From NCBI GenBank assembly GCA_019973155.2, contig BPQB01000049.1:1-64000 (forward strand): a DNA stretch of 64,000 bases, given 5' to 3'. This DNA comes from Phanerochaete sordida. Lineage: Eukaryota; Basidiomycota; Agaricomycetes; Polyporales; Phanerochaetaceae. Below are positions 22,667 to 34,028 of this stretch, in pieces. The first letter of the stretch is position 1. Each line of letters starts with the position of its first letter. The notes beneath the pieces are model-generated. The model saw only the letters and a list, made by a program, of their open reading frames with translations, had not been told where the DNA came from and did not search any database. The position numbers and the translations under genes were made by a program.

Positions 22667-24880
22667 CTACGTCCTCTCCCGCTCATAGTCCGGGTTTTCT
22701 GTGTGCGGGACTGTCTTGCGTCCCTCCCAAGGCTTTCTGTCGTTCTTGCGCGTCTCCCAGCGGTGAAGCATGTCATCATTCCATGTTTTACCCTCAAGAT
22801 CGCCTTCGTCGCGTAAGAAGCGCTCTCGAGCAACCTGCGATGGCAGGTATTCGTTTGTCACCGGGTGCCTAAACCCATCGCCATCAGCTTCGGGACGAGC
22901 AACACACTGTGGAGAAGACGTACGCGTAATCTGGGTTGTACGCGTAGCCTTTGGAGTAGCCGAGGTCTCCCATGAGCTTCGTCGGCGCGTTGCGCATCAT
23001 ATTCGGCACAGGCGCGGTCGGCGTCGCCTTCGCGGTCGCCTCCGCGCGGTTGTAAGCGGCGTACGAGCGCGTCGACTTCGGCGCGAGCGCGAGGTAGGTG
23101 ACGAGGTGCGCAAGGTGGATACGGCACTCGGGCATGCCAATCGTCTGGCACGCTGTGAGCGCAGCCATGGCGAGTGGTAGTGCGTGGTTGTCCGCGAGGC
23201 CGATATCCTCGCTCGCGCACACGACCATGCGGCGCGCGATGTACATCGGATCTTCGCCCGCGGTGAGCATGCGCGCGAGCCAGTACAGCGCCGCGTCGGG
23301 CTCGCTGCCGCGCACGCTCTTGTGCAGCGCGGAGATGAGGTCGTAGCGGTCGTCGCCCGTGCGGTCGTATGACGTGCTGACGCTGCGCCGCAGTGTCGCG
23401 AGGAGCTCGTCGTCGGACGTCTGCGGCGCGGTGAGGAAGAGCTCGAGGAGCGACAACGCGGTCCGTGCATCGCCGGAGCATAACGAAACGATCGTGTCCA
23501 GCACGCGTTGTGTCAGCGCCGGGAAGAAGGGGAAAAGTGGTGCCGCACGCTTCTCAGCGACTGGCTCGTCCTCGTCGTGCTGCGTCGGAGTGGTCGACTG
23601 CGATAGCGGATCTTGGCTGCTGGAAGGTAGTAGCATCGGCGATGTAGCCGGGGACGATGCCAGATCTATCGGCTCGGCGACAGGCGGTGCAGGACCGTGG
23701 GCTACGCCCGCATGGTCACTGGGTGAAGTTGAGCTAACGCGTCGCAAGGCTTGAGTAAGGATCTGACGGATGTCATCATCGGTGAGTCGTTCCAGGACCA
23801 GTACGCTTGATATCTTTGCATGAGCCGCGATTATGAGAGTCATGCGTGACACCTCCTACCGGCAGCGCGAGAGCAGAGCACCGGTAAGCTTGAAGGACGG
23901 GTTCTCCGTCGTGGCACCTATCAGCTGGTGCCCGGTATGAGAATACTTTCATATGCCCATACGCTCTACTGACCTGTATGATGCCTTGTTCAATGTATGG
24001 TAAAAAGATGTCCTAGCGAGATGTCAGGCAGCGCATGCAGCACGCCAGGAAGTCGCGCACCTGCTGTGCTCTATTGAAACGATGAACTTCATCAAGAAAC
24101 AAGATGGTCCGCCTGACAAGCTCAGCATTAGGTGACTATCGTGTGAGGAATGAGGACAGGAACAATTCAAATACCTTCCGGTGAGGTTCATGAGGCCCTT
24201 GGCTTCCTCTGCCACTGACCGGACGTCGGCAATGCCCGAGTCCGTTGCGCTCAGCTCCTTGAACGTGGCATCGACAGCCCGTGCAAGCAGACGCGAGAGC
24301 GTTGTCTTGCCGCACCTGACAGTGCCGTCAGCCCGCGGCAATGGTTGCGTAGAAATGGAACGCACCCCGGTGGCCCCCAGAGGATAAGACTGCCGAACGA
24401 ACCTGAGCGGACGAGGTTCATGAGCAGCGAGTTGGGGCCTGTGAGGTGAGGCTGTCCAACAAACTCGTTGAGACTCTGCGGCCGCAGCCGCTCCGCCAGC
24501 GGGGCGGCGGCGGAGAGCTTGCCGCTGCCTTTAGGACGCTTGGACGGACCAGCACCTGCGCTAGAAGCAGCGGGACGTTTCTTCGAGGTCGAGCCGGAAG
24601 GTGCGCCGCGGGATGAGGAGGCCGCGGATGGCTGTGAGAAGATGGGTGCTACCGGCTGTTTTGTCTTTGGCTGCGCTGGAGGCGTCGGGTCATCTGAGCA
24701 GTTGCTGTCGAGGTGTTTGTTGATGTCCCTCTCAGGGACCTTGCGGGAGCATATCGGACTGTGCAAGTGTGAACCGACGCGCCATATGACGGAGGAGGAG
24801 CACTGACCAGGTGACTGGAAGCAAGGTTACAACGCGGGCGCACGTATGGGAAGACACGACTTGCCTGTTGGCGGACTCAT
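22667..24880 (-). CDS. MGS1: Mgs1/WRNIP1 AAA+ ATPase with UBZ finger
   Basis: A replication-stress ATPase that binds ubiquitinated PCNA and is related to bacterial RarA. Preferred exons: 24880-24865, 24814-24808, 24758-24366, 24315-24175, 24112-24061, 24012-23974, 23924-23860, 23805-22924 and 22868-22667, giving 598 residues. The N-terminal UBZ finger reads CPIC...H-DSNC. The first cysteine appears only if a 7-nt exon is spliced in behind a GC donor; a simpler model (24880-24861 joined to 24758) replaces it with Asn. Walker A (GPPGCGKTT) is split by an intron, Walker B is FLDEVHRF, sensor 1 is GATTENPSF, and the arginine finger region is LLSRCR. The C-terminal RarA-type domain ends with [14 protein letters not shown]. 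The core is certain; the first two exons are inference. Confidence 0.92.
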
Positions 24881-25389
24881 TGGCGGGGGCAGGGGAGCGA
24901 CGCGACGCGCGTTAGCGTGTTACACTTACGACCGCGACGTACGGACGCCCGTCCTATCCAGAAATCTCGTCCCAGCCCTGATCGAATCGATCGTCCGCGT
25001 ACGCGTCGCGCAATATTCAGACCCGAAAGGCGCAGAGCGGGTGTGTGGTCATATGGGTCGAGGGAGACGTACAGATCTCGCAGGAGCGGACCAGCCATCC
25101 TCGTTCCGGTGGGCGGTGACGCGGTCGTGACGGCGTGACAACACGCTTAAGGCCCCCGCAGCGGGCACCGCAAACTTTCGTCCTCCCTCCTCCTCCTCCG
25201 CCCAGCAACCGTATCCAGTCTCTGTCTTTTTCCTTCGTCGCCCCCGTGGTCAGCGTCCCTCTCGCATCCGCGACGCTCAATCCGCTCACTCCGTTTCCAC
25301 AGCACGGACTGGTGCACAAATACCTAGACTTGCTGCTGCTATACCCGGATCATTAGACCCTCCTGGGCACGCTCTTGTCTCAGCACGCC
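24881..25389. promoter_or_regulatory. Divergent promoter region between MGS1 and the C15-like gene
   Basis: A 509-bp intergenic region serving two outward-facing genes. Pyrimidine-rich stretches occur at 25180-25240, close to the C15-like start. No supported reading frame or known site was found. Confidence 0.5.
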
Positions 25390-26632
25390 ATGTCAATTGA
25401 AACGTCCCCCGCGCCTGAAGTGGCCCCCACCCCCCATTTCGCCGTCGACGCGCCCGACCCGAATGCGATCCATGTCCTGATCACTGGCTTTGGAGTATGT
25501 GCACCTCGCCATCCCCGCGATAATGCTCGTCAGGACTGACAATCGTTTGCCAAGCGCAGCCTTTCTGGCGGTATGAGGAGAATCCTTCATGGCTTGCTGT
25601 AAAGCCTCTCCATAACACTGTCCTCTACACCGAGATGGTCCCTCAGCCTCCACCAGAGCCTCAATCTGGCCACCCAATGCACCCCTTCGGACCTCCGCAT
25701 TCCCTGCCCCCCATGCCCCCGCCGTTACCGATCGAGCCGACCTCGTCAACAGGCAGTGATACCGAGATGCAGGAAGATACCACTCCCCGTATCCAACAGA
25801 TATACATCACCGTCCTCGAAATCCCTGTCGTGTACCAAAGCGTCATGCAAATCACCCCGGGCTTGCATGCAAAGCCCCCTGTGCTACCCCCGCCGATTGA
25901 CCCCGCGTTTGCACCTGTGCACCTGCCCCCAAACGGCTTTGACTTCATCTTCCACGTCGGCGTCGCCGGCCGCGGCCCGCTTCGCCTCGAGAAGCTCGCG
26001 CACAAGCTCGGCTATCGCATGAAGGACGCCGAGGGACAGTACGCTCCGATCGTACATGTCCCGAAGGACGTGCCCAAGGACCCTGAGCAGGAGGTACCAG
26101 ACTTCATGGGCAAGGCCCTCCTCCCGCCCGCCGACCTCGGTCTTCCGCCGTCAGGCTTGCCCAAGGGCGTCGTCGCGGGTGACGATCCCCACATCGGCGA
26201 CGACCGTCCGGTGGAGACCCCCGAGGCGCAGCCGGTGCGGGGCTTTGGCAAGCCATACGAGAGCATGCCGGATGAGCTGTACACCGAGATCGACGTCCCA
26301 CGGTTGATCCTACACCTCAAGGAGCAGGGCATTCAGGTACGCAGATCCCCTGCATTGGGTCTCTCCTTTGTTCCGACCCTTTTCTACAGAAACCCTACTC
26401 GAGCATGGACGCTGGTCACTACCTGCCCGACTTCCTGTACTACGCGAGCCTGGCGGAGGCGAGGCGCCACGCGACAAAGCAAGAGAAGGACAAGATGCGG
26501 AGTACTCCGCCCAAGATGACGCCGGTGCTTTTCATGCACTGCTGTCCACTCGGCCAGCCACATAAAGCGGAAGAAGTGACCGATGCTATCAAGAAAATCG
26601 TCCTCTGGGTCTGCGCACGGCTTTCGATCTAA
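25390..26632 (+). CDS. Pyroglutamyl-peptidase I-like (C15) protein lacking the catalytic cysteine
   Basis: Three exons (25390-25494, 25560-26336, 26390-26632) give 374 residues. Hallmarks of peptidase family C15 are present: ITGFGPF near residue 32, VGVAGRGP-LRLEK containing the catalytic Glu, SSMDAGHYL (298-306) and VLFMH (His344). In active enzymes the Cys nucleophile follows DAG-x-Y-L; here that position is Pro307 (CCC at 26426-26428). The family removes N-terminal pyroglutamate. A Pro/Gly-rich insertion (about residues 55-90) and the 374-residue length exceed the usual 200-220. The gene is otherwise intact, so I infer a non-catalytic or re-purposed member rather than a pseudogene. Confidence 0.82.
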
Positions 26633-27456
26633 TCTCGCGAACGCTGTCGCTCGCCGTACCTCATCTCCGCAAGATCGGCCGCTCGTACCCAATTTATTGC
26701 TCTGTGTCATTTCTTGTCTCCGCCGTTCGATCTCTTATCCCTGTCGCCATTGTCCGTAGCCATCCCTGCTCTGTCTCGTGTTTGTGTCCCGTATCTGCAT
26801 ACATTCATCCGACATGTGCTCCCATTGTACCTTATCCCATGCATCTCCCGCTCCACATCTTGCTCGCTACCATTCGTGCATATCTTTCGACTAGCTGCAA
26901 TAGTATCATACCCCAGCCTGTTTCGGCGTAATCCTCTCTAAGCTCCCGTCATGTTGCCCAAGCATGTGCCCATGACCGAGTAAGTCCTTCCTCGCGCACG
27001 CAGATCCCCCGCTTGCAGTTGCCTGCGGACGGGTCAGCTACTGTAGAACGGATGATTTGGCGTCGGGAAGGACAGCCGGTGCCACGCTCGATTTCCTGGG
27101 GCTTCCCGACCCCGGTCCCTGGCAAAGCACGCCCAATGGTCACTGACGCATTCCCCGCCCTGCACTCCGCCTGTGGACTGTTCGCTGATGCGTCCAATGT
27201 CGTCCGCCACTTTTCAGCAGCATAAACGAATGCTGACCCACTTTATGGAATTGGCCCTGCGATGGACAGGCGCATATGGAATTGTGTGAATCGCGTCCGC
27301 TGCAATTCGTGCGAGGCGCATTCGGTGCGCTCGTGCGTCACGTGTACCGCGCTGTACTTATACCTTCACCACGATGGCGAATCCATCCCTCAGCGCAGTT
27401 TTCGAGCCTATTCCGCCTCTCCTCTCCCCACTCACTCCGCGATAAAACGCTTGAAA
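26633..27456. other. Intergenic region with MET14 promoter
   Basis: An 824-bp gap between two plus-strand genes. The first 300 bp are pyrimidine-rich, consistent with a 3' UTR and terminator. A short open frame (27013-27225, 70 residues) lacks a recognisable domain and a consistent splice to an upstream ATG. The right part holds CACGTG at 27339-27344. Confidence 0.55.
27338..27344 (+). promoter_or_regulatory. TCACGTG site upstream of APS kinase
   Basis: TCACGTG lies 113 bp upstream of the APS kinase ATG. In yeast this is the Cbf1 site (with Met4/Met28) that controls sulfate-assimilation genes such as MET14 and MET16. The match is seen; use by a basidiomycete Cbf1-type bHLH factor is inferred. 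Confidence 0.5.
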
Positions 27457-28327
<871 letters not shown>

Positions 28328-28631
28328 AAACTCGGTATGGCAGATAAGCGCATGTCAGAGACTGGAAACCCGGGTGGATGTGCACTACTATTTACATTGC
28401 TATGTATTATGCCTGTACGCTCTAATGTGATCGGTGAAACCCAAAGAGCACCCGGAGAGGAATGAACTATTACACACTAAACAGCACTACCAGGAGCCGG
28501 ACAGGATGAGGTGGAAAGTGTCACAGAGTTCGTGTGGAAGAGACAAGGATGTGGATGATGCGGATGATGCGGATGAGAATAGGAACGATGAAGTTAGACA
28601 CCAGAGCGTCCAGCGCAGTATGCTACACGGG
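28328..28631. other. Convergent 3' region
   Basis: About 300 bp between the ends of the APS kinase and the germinal-centre kinase genes. It contains GATGATGCGGATGATG-type short repeats (about 28550-28577) and no gene. Confidence 0.55.
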
Positions 28632-31602
28632 CTAGGGCTGCACATTAACAGAGTTGGCGTACCGCGGCGCCTGCGAACGAGAAAACACGTCTTCAGTCTC
28701 TGCTTCTTCTTCGATGGTGTCCTCGCCGCCGTCGAGCAGTGTTCCTAGGCCAACCTCAACAACCCCGAGCCAATGTGCCAGATCGTCGACTGTACGCGCG
28801 AGTTCCGCATGCATTACATCATTGCTTTGCAGGAGCGCCGCAAAATCCAGCGGGTGAATGGCCGGGCCTGGACCCGCAATGCCGCTCATTTGCAGCTCGG
28901 ATGGGTACGAAAGGGGCTGAGAGGACGGGAAGCCGATATGCGTCGTCCCAAATGACTGCGAGCGGCCATGTGCCAGAGGACGAGGTGGATGATCGCCATT
29001 GAGAGAGTGGGAAAGCGAAGAGAGCGAGTTAAGCGATGTAGAAGACGACGAAGCAGCCGTATTTGAAAACGGCAGAGTTCGCGGGCTCAATTGTAGGGTA
29101 TCTGCAGGTGTAGAAGAACCTAGAGGACTGGGTGACGGTGACGGTTTTGAGGATGGAGGTGCGGCGGATGGTGACGGCGGTAGGAGGTCTGCCATCCCTA
29201 ATCGATGTTCTGAAGTCAAGGAAGGTATCTTGACAATGATTAGGGTCGCGCTATCACCCACCTCAGGGAAAGCTCACCTTCAGCACATCTTTGAGCCCGG
29301 GCAACGGCGGCCCTGTGTCGAGACTGCCACTGCGTTCCGTCCGTCCAAAGGTCCAGGGCCTCGATGGTGTCTGCACGGTCTCCATGACCGGCAGGGAAGC
29401 GAGCCTTGACATACTCGGTTTGCGAGGGATCGCGTGAAAGGCCGCCTCTGGACCCGCAGAGCTCGGCGCGGTGGTAAACGACGAGGGCTCCCCAAATGGT
29501 GCAGCCGACCGAGAGCGCATTACGGGTGGGGGCGTTGGGAGAGGTCCTGTAGGGACAGGACCCGGGGGCTGTTGATAACGTCGTGCGCTCGTCGACGCAT
29601 CGAGAGATCCCGTGAACTGATGAGATGTTCGAGAGACAGTATGTATTGTCGATACGCTTGCATGTGTTGGAGACACGCGGCTGTGGGTACGCGTCACGGG
29701 AGCCGAAAGCGGCGGAGGCGTTGACGGCTGGGCGAACCCGACTGGCGGGAATTGGAACGTCGACTGAGAGCGGAAGTTCCAATCGTGACTCGTCTTAAGA
29801 CTGGGAGGGGAGTCAACAGTATTGCTCTTTGACCTCTGTCGGTTCATACGTGGTCGCGTTTCGTGCGCCGTGGACCGATCTGGCGAAGACATGGAGAATA
29901 CGATAGGCGGAGGAGTGTCTTTGTGAGGATTGGATTCAGGCAGAGCAGGAATATCGATCTCTTGATAGGGAGAATCTGTCCTTAGTCCTCTCACCGGGCT
30001 CAATTGGGGCGACGGTGCTCGCGAGCTCTGCCTGCTTGGGCTTCGCCTGGAAGGTATCCCAGGTCCTAGCGGTGGGTGTCGGTCGGTAACAGACAAGGTG
30101 TCGTCGTCATCGTGCACGTTAGGAGCAGAGAGCTTTCGTGCTGTCTTCGGAGTGTCAGAGCGAGGAGGGAACTGAAAGGTGGGCTGCTTCGCAGTCAGAA
30201 CGTCTTCTTGCTCTTCTATAGGAGAGGCAGCGCCCCCTCTGGAACGATTTCGCCCGCGCGCGATGGGCATGGAGGGCGGTGGCAAGAGTGATGTGCTGCC
30301 AGTCGCTATTGGCGTGATAGGTGCGTCAAAGCCCGAGAGTTTGATAGGCTCGGGTGGCGCGTCCCCATCCTCAAAAAGCATACGAAGTGTAGGAGGGACT
30401 TTCGAGGCAGGTGGTCGGAGAGTGGGATTGGGGGTCTCGTCAGCTGCGTTGAACGATAAAGAGTCAAGGCGAGACAAGCCGAGCGAAGGGCGCGCGCGGA
30501 CAGTATCGAATTCCCAGCTAGCATCTTCGTCCTCGTCACTCTCGGCAGCGTTTAGCCTGAATTTGGTAGGGTCAGGGCCGGCAGCGACTATAAGGCCCGG
30601 AGGAGTAACTCACTCCCGGTCCTCTTCTTCCTCCCAAGGCAAGGATCCCGCAACACTCGCCCGGGTACCTCCATTCTGAAGCCAGGATTCGTACCGCACT
30701 ATGAGGTCCTTGAGAATGGTGACTGGTGGCGACTTGACAATAGCTTTCATGTACTTTGTCTTGAGCAGGTCGTCGGCACACAACCTCTGTAGCAAGCGAT
30801 GAGTACCCCGCACTGAGAAGCATCACGTCCAGGGGCATACATCGCTAGGTGATTCGCGCAAGCAATGCGCCACAAATTCCCTCAGCTCCTTGCTGCCTTC
30901 GCCCTCGATTAACCGGGGAGGCTTCATACGAGGGATCATCTGTAGAAGCTTATGCTGGTCCATGATTTGTGAGTGAGGTACACTGCCTTTGATCATCTCG
31001 TAGATCATGATACCCAGACTCCAGATGTCGGCCTTGGAATCGTAGGACGAGCCGTGAGCGACCTCCGGAGCCATCCAGTGCGGGGTGCCGACCAGAGTGT
31101 TGCGCTTGCTGGACGCCGTGACGAGGAGAGCCGATACGCCAAAGTCACATATCATGACCTTCCCCGCCGCAGTGACGAGAATGTTGGCAGCCTTGAGGTC
31201 TCGGTGGATGATGCCGGACTTATGGAGGTAGCTGAGGGAGAAAAGGACCTCGCGGATTATGACGGCGACATATTTCTCTTCGATGGTGCCATCTCTGGAG
31301 GCCTTCATGAGCGTGCGGACACTACCCCCTTGTGCGTATTCCATGACGATCCACACGCGGGGACCGTCCAAGAAGCAGCCATAGTACTGGGTGACGTTGG
31401 GAGCATCACGTAGTTGGGTGAGCAGAGCGACCTCTCGCTGGATGTCGGCTACGTCGTCGTCCTCGGTATCAAGGTTGATGATTTTGAGGGCAACTACACT
31501 GCCGGTAGCGATCTCTACACCCTTGTGTACCGAGCCGTACGCGCCTTTGCCGATGGTCTCCAGCCTTCGATAGAGCTGGTGCACGGATGGAGTGGGGGCC
31601 AT
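28632..31602 (-). CDS. Ste20/germinal-centre kinase, Kic1/Nak1 type
   Basis: Four exons (31602-30841, 30786-30614, 30556-29278, 29228-28632) give 936 residues. The kinase domain (about 9-265) is complete: glycine loop GKGAYGSV (18-25), VALK (Lys40), HRDLKAAN (133-140), DFG (153-155), GTPHWMAPE (172-180). The rest is a long Ser/Pro-rich region with many SP and TP sites, then a conserved helical tail (LDFAALLQSNDVMHAELARTV). This layout fits GCK-III/MOR-pathway kinases that act on NDR kinase for polarity and septation (family knowledge). The predicted acceptor before exon 3 (TTCAG at about 30557) keeps the frame. Confidence 0.9.
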
Positions 31603-31801
31603 GGCGAGAGGCGAGAGTGCGAGAGCATACAAAGTCGTTACGAGGCCGTCAGGATCGTGCGGAAGAGAGTGGAAGAGAGCCTAGCAGGCGAGTGTCATGG
31701 TGAAAGCGGATGGTCGTAGCGGAACATGTGCAGGCGCCAAAGTGCGGCCCAGTAAATATTCGACTTTCCGCGTTTGGCATGCGCGCATTTCGACCAGAGC
31801 C

Positions 31802-33697
31802 ATGGACTTCGACGACGAGTCATCCGTAAAGGTCCTCACACAAGAGTTCACCGCCGTAGTCCTCGCAGGCTTTGGCACAGCGTGAGTCCGACGAGTCTCC
31901 CATATCGCTCGCTGACCTTTACAAGTCCCCCAGACTCATCCCGCTGACCAGCAACCATGGCGAGGAACCATGTCCGAAGGCTCTCCTCCCAATAGCCAAC
32001 AAACCCATGCTTGACTATCCCCTGTCGTGGCTAGAAAGCTCCGGGATTAGAGGTGCGTAGCCACGCGTATTCTCTCGCTCCGCTCGCTCAAGACGCGTCC
32101 AGACGTTCTACTCATCTGCCCATCGCCTCACAAGGCTGCGATCTCCCACTACATTCACTCGGGCTCCTCTGTTTCATCATTCCCTTCAATTCGCATAGAC
32201 CTTCAAGTCTACGATGAGTCGCTAGAAACAGGAGACGGCACCTGCGACGTCCTACGGCATTTCGCACACCGCATTACCGGAGACTTCGTCCTGCTACCCT
32301 GTGACTTCATCCCGTCTCCGTCGTTCAACCTCTCTAGGGTACTCGACAAATTTAGAGGAGAAGCAAGCTACGATGGCGCTATCGCCACTGCAACTTTCTA
32401 CGAAGTACCGAAGGCCGACAAGGGCGCTCTTACGGAAGAGTGGGGATTGCCCGAACCTTCACTTCCGGTGGTCTGGGACGACCGGACGGCGACTCTGTTG
32501 CATGTCGACACCGAAGATGACCGTGATCGTAATGGAGAGGAGCTGGAGCTGACAATGAACCTTCTGACAAGGTATGCGATATTTGCGCACGGCTAAGCAA
32601 TATGTGGCCCTTCATGGAGACTCCAGATACCCTCGTGCCAAGATGTCCGCAAGCCTACAGGACGCACATGTCTACGTCTGCAAGCGGTCTGTCCTCGATG
32701 CTCTTCAAGAAAAGTCGGGGTTTGATTCCTTCCGAGGAGAATTCATCCCATGGCTCTGCAAGCCCCAGTACTCTTCAAGAAAGCGTGCAAAATACGCGAA
32801 CGGTACGCGACCAAAGATTATATCTCGCTGCCATCTCTGACGTCCTTTTTTCAGTCCTCAATCCGCCGTCGAATGCACCGACGCACCACATGTCATTAGA
32901 GCACTCAACAACGTACATCCCCTCACATATACACAGCGCCCGTGAGCACCTGCGTGGCGACATTCGCACTGCCACTTCGTCTCCGGTCGACCTGACGGAG
33001 CAAGACGAGTGTGTTAGCCTGCGCGTCGGTATCGTGATACACCGCGCCTCAGAAGGTTTCGCCGCACGAGCGAACACCCTCCATAGCTATATTGACCTAA
33101 ATCGCCACGTACGTCCATTCCGGCAGCATGGGCTGTCTTTGGCTCACACAGCGTCTGCTAGTTCCTCAACCAGACATCGTGGACACTCCCGACTGACTCC
33201 GAGAGCCGTGCTCTTATCGATCCTAAGGCGCAGATCTCGAGCGACTCTATGATCGGCCACACAACTAAAGTCTGCGAGAGGACGAGCATCAAGAAGTCCA
33301 TTATCGGCAAGCATTGCATCATCGGCAAGATGGTCAAGGTTGTAGGATGCGTCATCTTGGACCACTGTGTCATTGAGGACGGGTGAGAACATGCACTCCT
33401 GCGAGGTTCTCGTGCGTCACTGACGGCTGTGACAGTGCGAAACTTGACGGTTGCATTTTGGGTACGAATACCAGGGTCGGCGCCAAGGCGGAGCTCTCAA
33501 GATGTGTTACTCAAGCGGGGTATGAGGTAGAGGCAGGAGGTAAACGTTTTGCTTGCACGCTTGCACGATCTTCTCGCTGACATGTTGGTGCAGAATCGTT
33601 CAGGAACGAGAAGCTGGATGTCTCCGACTGGACGGCCCACCAAGATGGAACTGACGAAGACAGCGATGAAGACGCCGCTGGCGACGAGTCTTCGTAG
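31802..33697 (+). CDS. GCD1: Translation initiation factor eIF2B subunit gamma
   Basis: Part of the catalytic half of eIF2B, the nucleotide exchange factor for eIF2. Eight exons (31802-31881, 31934-32052, 32103-32571, 32627-32802, 32855-33108, 33162-33382, 33436-33539, 33594-33697) give 508 residues. The N-terminal nucleotidyltransferase-like fold begins VVLAGFGT, followed by CPKALLPIANKPMLDYPL. The C-terminal part has hexapeptide (left-handed beta-helix) repeats: SMIGHTTKV, SIIGKHCIIG, VILDHCVIEDG, CILG. It ends NEKLDVSDWT plus an acidic tail. The length fits gamma, not the larger epsilon. Divergent from the GCK kinase, 199 bp apart. Confidence 0.92.
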
Positions 33698-34028
33698 ACT
33701 TGTGCCAAAAATTACCCATACTAATGCTTGTTGTAATGTATAGAGCAGCGCTTGTAGCCATAGAATCGATGCTCAATATTCACCGTAGCGTTTGCAGCTC
33801 GTAAGCTGCGCTGTACCTCCTGGAAGCTGCAGAAATTCGGGAAGGATGGGTCGTCCGCTGACTGTACTTGCAAGCGAGCAAGGCGCCAGGTGGCGCGGAA
33901 ATGAACGCCACCAGGTGCCCGGTTTCTTCGTTGGGTCGTGCAACGGCACAACAACGACCGGGGTGATTCAGTGAGAACAAATGTGAATAACCAAGCAATG
34001 CGATATCCCCCACAAACCCGTTGATAAA
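33698..34028. other. Convergent 3' region
   Basis: A 331-bp gap between the ends of eIF2B gamma and the SET-domain gene. No gene or repeat was recognised. Confidence 0.55.

Noticed and set aside
22858..23481. 207-residue Arg/His-rich minus-strand frame
   Set aside because: It is another frame of MGS1 exon 7.
26951..27225. Possible two-exon small gene upstream of MET14 (MLPKHVPMTE plus a 70-residue frame)
   Set aside because: The only good donor after the ATG is out of phase with the 27013-27225 frame, so the pieces do not join.
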